A DNA stretch of 64,000 nucleotides from Acanthosepion lycidas (taxonomy: Eukaryota > Mollusca > Cephalopoda > Sepiida > Sepiidae), in assembly GCA_963932145.1 (NCBI GenBank), contig OZ010586.1:71411365-71475364 (forward strand), given 5' to 3'. How positions within the stretch are numbered: the stretch's first letter is position 1; every line of letters begins with the position of its first letter. The notes under the pieces are model-generated. The model did no database searches. It had not been told where the DNA came from and saw nothing but the letters and a program-made list of their open reading frames with translations. The position numbers and the translations under genes were made by a program. This document shows positions 54,509 to 64,000 of the stretch, piece by piece.

Positions 54509-56072
54509 CAGGCAAAAAGTTTAGGGTGACCCAGTATTTCTTTAAAAAACACCTTAAAGTGAAATATTTTTGCATTTTTAAAGTAAAAGATTTTTCAGTT
54601 TTTCTCCAGGTTCCTTTTACTGCCAAAACGTTCAAATTTGGATTCATCTGTCCACAATGCATTTTCCTAAATTATGAATATTTTGAAGGAGAAACATTGT
54701 ATTTTGTTTTAACCATTAACCCCCAATAGACTTATTGAGATTACCAAAATCTTCAGCTAAGCTAAATGTTAATACAGGTTCTAAATGTTAACTCAGCACT
54801 GACTAACAAAGCATATGTAACTGTCTCTGTTTGAAGAAAAAAGAAGATTGTGACATTATCACATTATTTTTATAATTTTTTCTTATTTATTTTTTAATTT
54901 TGAAGTAATTTGCACAAAATGGCAAAATCAAAGCTAAGCATGGAGGTGAAAGCACAAGTTTGAAATTTTATTCAAAGATGGCTTCTCTCAAAGACAGATT
55001 GACAAGAAGTTGACGATTTATAGATATCGTTGTTCAATATTTGTTATAAAGGCAGTTAGAAACTGGTGCAAATCTTGATAGAAAAAGAATTGGAGCAACA
55101 AATATGATAACTGCTGTTGAAGGTAATCACTTGATTACTGAGAGCAAAAGAAAGAGAAGGAAAAATGCTCCAAAGTCGACAGCTGAACTTAATTCCTCTT
55201 GATAGCAACCAGTTTTTGTCTCAACTGTTAAAAATCAACTTTGATTAGCAGGACTCAGAGGGTGCATAGCCATCAGGAAACTCCTGTTATGGAAGGTGAG
55301 TAATCAGAAAAGTCCGTTATGGGCAAAAAAACACAAAAACTGAATTTACAAAAGATTAAAGAGGAGAGTGTATGTGAGAAGAAAGCCAGGAGAAAGACTG
55401 AATAATGAATGTATAGTTCCAAAAGTTAAGCATGGCAGTAGATCAGTTATGGTTTGTGGGTGTTTTGTTGGAGACAGATTTGATTCAGGTGAAAGGACTT
55501 ATGAAAAATGAACAATAACATTCAGACTTTGCAAAGATGCGCTATAACATCTGGTTTATGCATAACTGAAAAAAAATTTGCTCTCAACAAGACAATGATC
55601 CAAAATACACTTCTAAATTATGTCAAAATTAACTTGGGTCAAAAAAAATGAATAAAATTTTGGAAACTATGACTTGGCCACATCATTTTCTTGAACTCTC
55701 TTCTGCTGAATTAGTATAGCATGAATTTGATAGGAGATTTTGAACGGAATACCCAAAGCATGAGAGTGCGCATTTTCAGTGCTTGAAAAATGTTTGGAAA
55801 TGTTTCAATCTACTATTTTTCAAAACCTGTTGGAAAGAATACTAAGAATTTGAAAAGCAGTAATTAAGGCAGGTGGTGATTTTATTGATGAAAACAAAAT
55901 ATGATGCTGTTGTATGATAATTTTCTTATAGTTAAATGCTCATTTTTTGACAAAATAAAAGCAAATATACTGTACCTTTTTATTTTATCTCTACTTTAAA
56001 AGAATACAAAAATATCTCATTTCAAGATGTTTTTTAGAAAGAAATGGAGAGTTACCCCAAACTTTTTGCCTG
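54509..56072 (+). mobile_element. Tc1-family transposon, both TIRs present, transposase decayed
   Basis: The ends caggcaaaaagttta.. and, reverse-complemented, caggcaaaaagtttggggta are flanked by TA (54507-54508, 56073-56074). Inverted homology continues for about 90 bases with some changes. The + strand from 54919 reads MAKSKLSMEVKAQV, and further on VKHGS-like, GLMKNEQ, QQDNDPKYTSKLCQN (55587-55630), KILETMTWPHHFLE and ELV.HEFDRRF. The order fits a Tc1 transposase of about 340 residues. In-frame stops and shifts are frequent, so it is an old inactive copy. Length of 1564 is normal. Confidence 0.9.
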
Positions 56073-56284
56073 TAGTGCATTTGTTGGGTTTCTATTTCAA
56101 TTACAAAGAATCCACTATAATAATGTTTGATGTAATAAAAATATCCAATTAAAAATAAGTTCATTATTTATTTTTAAATTGCTTTGTTTACATTTTTGGA
56201 TACAAATTGATCAGATTTGAAGCTTTTGAGATAAAAGTGAATCAGAATGAAGAGGATGTACTTTCCTGATAAATGGAAAATAAA

Positions 56285-56440
56285 AACCTTGTTTACTGTG
56301 ATGTTCTTTGTGACCAAGCAGTAAAAAACATTAGATCAAATGGTGGTTTCTCCTACAAAGTGGAATACAGGTTCAATCCTTACTGGGAAAAACACTTTCT
56401 TTACTAAGATTACTAGAATTCCAATAATATGCACTATTCA
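56285..56440 (+). repeat. tRNA-like SINE fragment (weak)
   Basis: ggttcaatccttactggg at 56371 is a good B box with TΨC-arm-like context. The A box upstream is degraded. Confidence 0.35.
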
Positions 56441-56556
56441 ATAAATAAACTTGGGGGCGTCTATTTCGAATATAAAGTACTAACTACAGTGTCTGAATTA
56501 ATACAAATGTCAGATTAAAAATAAATTTATAAATTCTTTAAATATATATGTGTGGA

Positions 56557-56562
<6 letters not shown>

Positions 56563-56631
<69 letters not shown>

Positions 56632-56660
56632 GTATGTATATATGTATATATATATGTGCA
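56563..56660. repeat. (TA)n-(TATG)n microsatellite
   Basis: Some 58 bases of TA are followed by TATG repeats and mixed TA. Confidence 0.95.
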
Positions 56661-56696
56661 AATATACACACAAACACTCACATATAACTATTGATT

Positions 56697-57450
56697 TTTT
56701 TAATCATTTCACACCATGCAAGGCAAAAATTCAAGGTGTAAGCAAGAATATGGGGAAAAAACAATATTACGGTGAGATAAGAATAAAAGAACAAGAATTA
56801 AGAAAACAGTTGATAATGATTGACATTGCATTTAAATTTTTGCAAATCAAAGTTGACTGTGAAGCCAGAAGAGAGTTCCACAAGCAAGAAGTGCAATAGA
56901 AGAAACTGTTAGCATAGAACTTACAGTTACATCTAGCAGCTATTTCAGCTCTAAAATGATGAGACCTTGCTGCACTTAAATTCATAAAGTCTATGTAGAG
57001 AAAAGTTCATCAGAGCAATTACTATAAAAGTATTTATAGAAAAGGCATAGGGAAGTAAAGATGCCAGGTCAGAATGAATAACATTGCAGATTCTTCTTGG
57101 ATCTTATCAAGAATCTTTAAATATATAGCAGGAACATCAGACAAGATGTGGCATCAATATTCAAAGCATGGATGAATAGTAGACTTATAAATATGTACAA
57201 TAGATTCTGGCAACACAACACAAGGAACTAACAAACCAAGCAGCAGACTAACAATTGATTCAATATAATCTTTACACTTTATGTCACCTGAAAAGAAGGC
57301 GTAATGAATCACTCTCCTGGAGGTTAGCATTAGCCATACTGATGGAAGGTAAAAAGGGTTCTCTTAGATGATTAAAAGAAAGCAGTTTTGTTTTGGAGGT
57401 GTTAAAATTAGCCAGCCATTCCTTGTCTCAGTTAATATTTTATTGTCAGA
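56697..57450 (-). mobile_element. LINE-A: 3' half
   Basis: The + strand shows the antisense tail (catttcacaccatgcaaggc, 56705). The minus strand gives FYANSFFYCTSCLWNSLLAS, TLICKNLNAMSI, then (57200-57080) the YLDILD/KIQ region and, at 57340-57310, SISMANANLQ. It ends near 57440 at a WLANFN-type block. Frames are broken. Confidence 0.8.
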
Positions 57451-57506
57451 AATTTTGTGTACCATGATATAATTTTGCATATATAAATAAGTAACATTAT
57501 TATTTC

Positions 57507-57510
<4 letters not shown>

Positions 57511-57546
<36 letters not shown>
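57511..57546. repeat. (TA)n microsatellite
   Basis: About 36 bases of TA, followed by TG. Confidence 0.95.
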
Positions 57547-57553
<7 letters not shown>

Positions 57554-57629
57554 ATGAAAAAATATAGTTTTAAGTTATGCTAATTTATGCGTAAAAGTGC
57601 TCAATATCAGAGATAGAGCATATATAAAT

Positions 57630-57765
57630 ATAAAAGTGGACACTAAAATCAACACTGAGTGTTTGTTTCATGTTTGAACACAATTTTCAGGCAATTAAAA
57701 TTTGTTTTCGAGCATGAAACAGACTGTCGCCACTCGGTGTTGGCATCACTGTTTACTTGTGTGTG
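57630..57765. repeat. Inverted repeat around a CATGAAACAG word
   Basis: caacactgagtg..tttgtttcatg (57649-57675) pairs with catgaaacagactg..cactcggtgttg (57716-57744). A related half (aagtcaacacttagaggcga..ctgtttcatgc) is at 28588-28622. Unclassified. Confidence 0.5.
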
Positions 57766-57799
57766 TGTGTATGTGTGTGTGTGTGTGCATGTATGTTAT

Positions 57800-57905
57800 G
57801 TATTGGATATGTAGATGGTGTAATTGTTATTTACGCAGAAAGAGAAATTACCAAACCAAGTTCAAATTCCAGTTGATTTAGTTGCATTTGCTTCATACTA
57901 ATGCC
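57800..57905 (+). repeat. tRNA-like SINE head (weak)
   Basis: gatggtgtaattgttattta (A box) and caagttcaaattccagttg (B box, 57860) are spaced as in a tRNA. The body is not clear. Confidence 0.4.
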
Positions 57906-58216
57906 CATAGTTAAAACAGCAAGTCAAAACTGAGATCTTTTGGACTTGGAGAATGAAAATTCTGAATTCAAACCTAAGTAGGGCTGTTTGGAGGTTTTAT
58001 TGTACATGATGGACGATTTATCTGTTATCTGATTTTCAGAAAAAAGGTGCTTGGTTCTACACAAGCCTACACCATTATAATCAAATTGTGTAGGGTCAGT
58101 CTAGCAGTTCAGTTCTAAACTGAACTGTTGGGATCTGATATATGAAAATCAATGGGAGACTCTAACACACACACACACACACTCACATATATATATATGA
58201 TATAAAAATCTATATA

Positions 58217-58296
58217 TTAGGTTGGTGCAAAAATAATGACGTTTTTTGACGTATTTTTTAACGTCAAAAACCGTCATTATTTTTGCACCAACCTAA
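58217..58296. mobile_element. 80-bp palindromic mariner MITE
   Basis: TTAGGTTGGTGCAAAAATAA at both ends, TA duplications at 58215-58216 and 58297-58298. Arms of 36 bases flank an 8-base centre, and only one or two positions fail to pair. The TIRs are those of the deleted mariner at 15973-16559. Length, ends and shape are the same as human MADE1, the source of miR-548 genes. Confidence 0.93.
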
Positions 58297-58727
58297 TATC
58301 AAGCTAATAGCAGATAATTGAATGACAAAACTGTAACTTACTAAAATCAATGTAATATACCAAGCTACAGACATCCAGAAAAATTATCTTAGAATAACAG
58401 ATGGTGCCTAGAAACAGAGAAGCTACACACAAAAAAGAAAAATGCAAATAGCACAACACTCTTAAAACACATATGGAACATCAAAAACACAAATCAAAAT
58501 ACACCAAATCTAACATTGAAAATGTTAAAAAATACCACCAGCTTAAAACACTTTGAAGCAATGTAACTTTTTCTGAGAGTAATGTTTCCAGAATAATAAA
58601 CCCTTATACAAATGATTAGAATCATTTCCAAATGAATATATGTAAATAAATTCCTACTACATTACCTACAACCACATCAAGACTTAAAGGACTAAGTAAC
58701 ATCCCATAACCTTTCTTTCTTTTTTTT

Positions 58728-59115
58728 AATCATTTCACCCCAAGCAAGGTGACAATATCACTAGAACACAGGCGTGTTACAAGGAGGGAAAGTGAATGAC
58801 AATTAGATGAATGAAAATGGGATGAATTGAGAAAAGGCCAAAAAAGAAATATACTTCAAGAAGACAGATGATTTACATTGCCTGGTCAGAATTAATTGAA
58901 CCTTCTCTGGATCTTGTCAAGAGTTTCAAGATGTACAGTAGGGCAACAGACCAGATATGACAACAGTATTCAACACACGGACAAATGGATGATTAAAAAT
59001 ATACTTCCAGGGGACATTGTGAAACAAGTTACAAAATGAGTCCCAATCAACATGTTGAAGACAGAAACAAATTCTGAATCTAATAAATTTAATTCCAGTA
59101 TCAAATTTTAAAATC
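58728..59115 (-). mobile_element. LINE-A: 3' part, deleted
   Basis: The antisense tail (tttcaccccaagcaaggtga, 58734) is joined, after a deletion, to the block for ILKLLTRSREGSINSD-like and VLPYCTSRNS. The minus frame 59117-58926 keeps FRICFCLQHVDWDSFCNLFH. It is a diverged member. Confidence 0.7.
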
Positions 59116-59237
59116 AAATAAAATATTTAAAAAAATTTGAATAAATAAAAGAAAATAATAAATTAAATTAAATTGAATTAAGGTAAATAATATAAAAATA
59201 AAATAAAAATAGAATGAAATAAAAGTAAGTAAATAAA

Positions 59238-59520
59238 TGATGTAATGGAATAACCTGTCACCCCCATGAGTGACTAAACTATAGGTAGTAACTACCTATA
59301 AGTATCCATAAGACAATGGACTACACTAGTCTAGCTGGGATCTGTTGAGTACAACTCAGACTTACGTGAGAACTACTGACCTTCCAGTAGCAGCACTCAC
59401 TACTGGATTGACTTGCGATGATTGTGTGCATAACTCTTACTTTATTTCTTATTGTACTGGTTTTTACAATAAACCTTTGCTTATTTTATCCACTGTGTTT
59501 GTCAAATATATATTCCTATT
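59238..59520 (+). mobile_element. LTR-like fossil C
   Basis: A relatively GC-richer block with doubled tagtaactacctataagta-type words and an ACAATAAACCTTTGCTT polyadenylation-like site (59467), followed by a GT-rich end. This resembles the R-U5 side of an LTR. No coding part was seen and borders are uncertain. Confidence 0.3.
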
Positions 59521-59889
59521 AGCAAAGAATATAAGAATAAATAATTAAACTGAATCAGAACTCTAAATCATGTAAAATATTAACCGTAAACAAAAACTAG
59601 GAAAAACCAGTTTCTCTCTTCTTCCATTTGACAGTGACATATATATTTGGAGCTTGAACAAAGAATAGTAACATATGATCTGATAAATACTTAATGGATG
59701 AAACAGAGAGTTACCATACGGTGCCGATTTCTCTGGTCACACTGTTTATACACACAGACAAACACATGCACACACAAAAGCCTTGATCCAAAAACCACTG
59801 GATGAGACAAAATTCCAGTGGTTATCCTTAAGAACATCAACCTAGAATTATTCCTGATTTTAGCAAAAGTATTTAACCACAGCTTGAAA

Positions 59890-61350
59890 AAGAAATCTTT
59901 CCAAATACTCTAGAAGGTTGCAAGTGTATGCCTGGTCTTCAGGAAGGTTGGTACCAAATCCCCCTCCCAGTATAGACCCATTAGTCTCCTCAGTATTATC
60001 AGTAAGCTTTTTGGAACAAGAAGGTCATCAAGCAACCTTTTGTGTGGCAAGCAGTATGGGTTTTGATCAGCCCAATCCACTGCTGATGCCCTAACTACCA
60101 TTACACACAGACTTGGTGAGGCACTTGATGACACACACACCACAAGGACCATAGCAATAGATATCTCAAAGACCTTCAACAAGATGTGGCACAAAGATTT
60201 GCTAAACAAACTTACCAGCTATGGAATTACTGGAATGTTTTTCTCAATTATAAAATCCTTCCTAACAGGTATATCCCTGAAGTTATTAACATCCAGTTCT
60301 CTGAGGCCCTGGCAGTCAACACAGTGTCTCCCAGAGGTCACTTCTTGGACCAACTCTCTTTCTGATTTATATAAATGATTTACCTCGGTATATATTCCGA
60401 TCATTTGTAAACATCTATGCCAATGATACAACGATATATGGGCACACCTCTAAAACTTTTGACAATCAGAGATTGGCAACTGACCTCACTTCTGATTTTG
60501 CACTAACTTCCAAGTGGAGAAAAAACTGGCTGGTTACATTCAATGTCTCTAATACCAAACTGGTTACATTCCATCACTGCCAATCAGACCCCAAACTAAT
60601 GCCAGTCACAATGAATGTATGTCCCCTTGAGGAGACCCTGTGCCTTGAGAGGATATTGGGTATCATCTCACACTGTACCTCCAGTGGAACTCCTACATAC
60701 AATCCCTCACTAAAGATGCAGGTAAAGTGATCAGCTCCCTGTACCACTCTAGTAAGTAGCTGACTCCTCGTATGATCCTCTACCTTTGTAAGAGCCAGAT
60801 CAGGCCGAAAATGAAATAGTGTTGCCCTATTTTTGCAGGAGCTGCTCAGTCCTCACTTCCTAGTCTTGATAGAGCTTGAAAGTGTCTCCAAGTCCTTTTT
60901 GGAGAAGAATTATTTTCCATCCTTCAGCCACTCTCCAACAGTTAAGATGTGGAAAGTCTCTCACTGCTCTATTGCTATTTCCATGGAAAGTGTTCAAACA
61001 AACTACATTCCTTGGTTCCATCAGGCCAAACATTCACAGTAAGGACCTGCCATGCCACGTACATAGTAGCAAACCACTTACATTCCTGCTGTATTCCATT
61101 GGTGAGAAGTAAGTTCCAGCTTCTTCCCATAAACCTCTGCCCTGTGGAAAAAATTCCCAAGAGGATGTTTCCCTGATTATCCCAATCTTAACCTATTCAA
61201 GTCTATAGTCAACCATTATTTTCCCCTCATATAAACTACCGCTTAACCCACAAAAGAATGGGTTTCAATAAAGAAATTTCAAGCCTTAACCGCTTAACCC
61301 TCTACTTTGAGTGGCCCCCAGGCCTAGTACAGGGTGAACCTTATTGTAAA
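59890..61350 (+). mobile_element. LINE-B: longest copy (RT palm to 3' tail)
   Basis: Broken frames read YRPISLLSIISKLFG (59975), ISKTFNKMWHKDLL (60165), LTSYGITGMF (60212), SLLGPTLFLIYINDLP (60345), NIYANDTTIYGH (60410; YAND in the YADD site), LTSKWRKNWLVTFN (60500), LSLLYCYFHGKCSN (60960), ANHLHSCCIPLVRSKF (61070) and the end ctctactttgagtggccccc with an A-rich tail (61343). It has about ten or more lesions. It defines the family layout and shows common origin with LINE-A. Confidence 0.88.
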
Positions 61351-61387
61351 AAAAACAAAAAAACACACATATACATATATACATATA

Positions 61388-62543
61388 TAATTAATCCAGT
61401 TGTCAGTAATTTCACTGTTTAAGAAAATAAAAAACAAGGATAACAACTCAAATACGTGTACCCATTCAAAATAATGTTTATAGCAATAAGAAATCTATCA
61501 AACTGGAATAAAAAAATTAATTAAAAATTAAGATGTACAAAAATAAGTGAGCCCTTACTTTTAATATTTGGTGACCACTCCTTATGAGGTCACAACATCA
61601 TCAAATCTTTTTCTATAACTTGTAAGAAGTTTCTAGCAGTAGGAAGGTCAACTTTTTACCATTCTTCTTCGTAAAATTCCCATAATTGCTCAATATTAGC
61701 TGGGATTCTTGCATGTAGTGCCATCTTTAACTTTAACCACAGATTTTCAATTGTGTTGAGATTAAGACTGACTAAGCCATTCCAAGGATTGAAATTTCTT
61801 TATTGAAACCCATTCTTTTGTGGATTTGCTTTGATGCTTCAGATCATTGTCTTGTTAGAAGAACCAGCCCCATCCTAAACCCAACTTTTGAACTATGTAC
61901 AAAACAAATCTTGCAGAGTTCATTGTTCCATCAGTGTGTACTATTTTGCCTGTTCAGCTCCTGCAAAACCCTCCAAATCATAATGCTGTCACTGCCGTGT
62001 TTAATATTTAGTATCAAATTCTTCTCTTCAAAATCTGTATTAGGAGCTCACCAGATATACCATCTATTGTTCCTCCAAAAAGCTCTAGTTTGGTCTCATC
62101 TGTCCATAAAACCTTTTACCAGAATGTTTCTAGCTTATTAATATGAGCTTTGACATAGTTGAGGCAAACATGATTGTGCTATTTCATAAGCAATTGCTTT
62201 TTGTAGTCATTCCACTATGAAGGTCAGCATAATTCAGATTTTGTTGCACTGTAGATGCATGCACATTGATTCTGACATTGGCCAGTGGGCATTAGAGAAC
62301 TGCAAAGCTCATAGCAGGATTTGCCTGAGATTGCTGAACTAGATGTCTACTTACTCTTGCTGTTATTTTTTTGCAGACAGCCACATCTTGATTTTGATGC
62401 CATCATACTAAAGACCTTCCACTTATAAATAATCTGTTGCACAGTGGAGAAGTGCACTCCAAATCATTTTGTTCGCTTTTTGTAGCCTTGTCCATCATTA
62501 TAGGTATCAACTATGCAATTTTTATAGCTTTGATCTTTGCATA

Positions 62544-62615
<72 letters not shown>

Positions 62616-62988
62616 TTTAGTCTCTAACTGCACACTTTTGCATACACTATGAGTTATATTGTTTGACTGCTGTATACACAGCTTACCAGAAACATGATCA
62701 TGTGTCATTTTGATTTTTACAAGCACACAAAAATATTTGCACTAACAACCATGTAAACAAAAATACAGAGTGTAAATGTAAGGGTTCATTTACTTTTGCA
62801 TATCTTGATTTTTAATATTTAATTAATATTTTTATTCCAGCTTGATAAAAATCTTTGAAAGTGGTTGTAATTCATTTAACAAAAGTTTTTCTTAATGAAT
62901 ATATGGTTTAAGATTTGTTGATTATCAGGAAAAAAAATTTTTTTATTATATTAATATTATCCTAGGGGTTTACTTTTGCACAAGACTG
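61388..62988 (-). mobile_element. Tc1-family transposon, antisense, with a TA tract inside
   Basis: The right end reads, in reverse complement, CAGTCTTGTGCAAAAGTAAA, next to TA (62989-62990). About 200 bases of inverted homology are found at the left (ctggaataaaaaaattaatt, 61511; ctggaataaaaatattaatt on the right). The minus strand gives KVLWTDETKLELFG (62110), GKIVHTDGTMNSARF (61940), QDNDLKHQSKSTKEWV (61850), EWLSQS.NLNTIENLW (61760) and WEFYEEEW.KV. These are the DDE motifs of Tc1. A 68-base (TA)n at 62543-62610 interrupts the N-terminal half. The left border is approximate. Confidence 0.82.
62543..62610. repeat. (TA)n microsatellite inside the Tc1 element
   Basis: About 68 bases of pure TA within the transposon. 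A second TA tract (62991-63040) starts exactly at its right end. Confidence 0.95.
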
Positions 62989-63034
<46 letters not shown>

Positions 63035-63410
63035 TATATTTCTTATTACTATAAATGATATTAATATAAATTATTATGGAAATGATGAGTTGAAAGTTTT
63101 TGAAAATAGTAAAATAGAAAGAAAACTCGAATTCCAGCCTCACATAACTTTTGAAGTTCAGAATAAACATTCAAACAGCACAAAAACTATATCTTACGCA
63201 CCCAAACATGAAAAGAAATTAACAGAACTTAAAAACAAAGCACTTGGAACAATGGACAATTTTTGAACCTACTTAATCTCATCAAATAAAAAAATGTAGG
63301 AATGCTGGAAAAACTAAATAAAAAAATTAATCAAATTTTCCTTATCTGTCATGTTCAATGTTTGAAAGAAATGTTGCTGCCCAAATATACATTTCCTTGT
63401 AATAATACAA

Positions 63411-63440
63411 TATATATATATATATATATATACATATATA
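63411..63440. repeat. Short (TA)n
   Basis: A TA run of about 30 with one C interruption. The neighbouring AT-rich DNA (63050-63790) shows no recognised gene. Confidence 0.9.
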
Positions 63441-63793
63441 TGGAAAAAGAATACATGTACACACACTACAATATAATACACAAACACAATGGAAGAAGGA
63501 ATGAAAAGATATATGTAGGCATAAAAAGATAACAACAAAAACATCATCCTTTCTTTCCCTTTCTCTGACCAAATTTAATTGTTTTATTACTCCTCAAGCA
63601 AAGAAAGACAATGGCTAAAAGATTTAACATAGGAGGGAAAAAATTAATTCCTTTGAATAATATATTGAAATAAATATTCTTTGCCTGATAAAGGTCACAA
63701 GACTCAAAACATGTGTACTAAAATATATACAGTAAAGTATATAAAAAATCCACATTATAATAAAAAACGTATGTGGCTTTTTCTCTCTTTAAA

Positions 63794-63805
63794 ATATATA
63801 TATAT

Positions 63806-63873
<68 letters not shown>
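63794..63873. repeat. (TA)n microsatellite
   Basis: About 80 bases of TA with one phase slip near 63818. A last TA tract begins at 63977 and runs off the window. Confidence 0.95.
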
Positions 63874-63876
<3 letters not shown>

Positions 63877-64000
63877 CTGTTGTCTCAAGAAGTGTTTGAT
63901 GAAAAAGGTTCTCTTAAAAGAATGTGCTCCATCATTTTTAAAATCAGTTATAAATTCTGTAGTATAAAATTTTTGTTTATATATATATATATATATATAT

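Overview
The window is gene-poor, AT-rich animal DNA made almost entirely of decayed transposable elements and simple repeats. I found no intact host protein gene, rRNA operon or tRNA gene. Long (TA)n tracts, many truncated LINE 3' ends, Tc1/mariner, Helitron and 5S/tRNA-type SINE remnants together suggest a marine invertebrate, most likely a mollusc and probably a cephalopod. That is inference from the repeat flavour, not proof.

The names used here are local labels. LINE-A and LINE-B are two related jockey/CR1-like LINEs that share the RT C-terminal layout (LSHRR..SL.LFYK.., then LWNSLP). LINE-C is an endonuclease-RT LINE with the tail WRAMIA.VLKGHGT. LINE-D has a C2HC zinc-knuckle tail and LINE-E a YVDD RT. 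R1 and X are unclassified interspersed families.

Layout. 0-5 kb: antisense LINE-C with most of its RT, then LINE-D, LINE-A and LINE-B 3' ends. 4.8-10.5 kb: two Helitron 3' ends (CTAG|T with hairpin), one joined to a RepHel N-terminal remnant, plus LINE-E, LINE-A and the first X copy. 10.4-14.3 kb: LINE-A and LINE-C tails, inverted R1 copies and nested tRNA-like SINEs. 15.5-17.0 kb: an old Tc1/mariner element with a younger internally deleted mariner inserted in it. 17.6-18.7 kb: LINE tails and a possibly unique regulatory-looking stretch. 18.7-20 kb: degenerate A-rich repeats holding a mariner MITE. 22.05-23.27 kb: a nearly homogeneous 84-bp minisatellite. 25-29 kb: an LTR-like fossil, LINE-B, an 18-bp repeat and a promoter-motif cluster. 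30.5-31.4 kb: the second X copy with a perfect 86-bp fold-back. 31.6-36.2 kb: RTE-like LINE end, LTR-like sequences and LINE-A split by LINE-C. 36.8-46.8 kb: tRNA SINE, mariner, 5S/tRNA SINEs, a third Helitron, a LINE-A with its own tail minisatellite, and R1. 49-53.7 kb: LINE ends, a 46-bp satellite, a large inverted repeat and doubled LINE-C tails. 54.5-63 kb: two Tc1 elements, LINE-A, an 80-bp palindromic mariner MITE and a long LINE-B. The end is TA-rich.

Nothing here works together as a pathway. The interest lies in nesting, strand-switch duplications, hairpin-forming MITEs and the composite SINEs. All family calls come from reading translated motifs and ends by eye; no database search was run.
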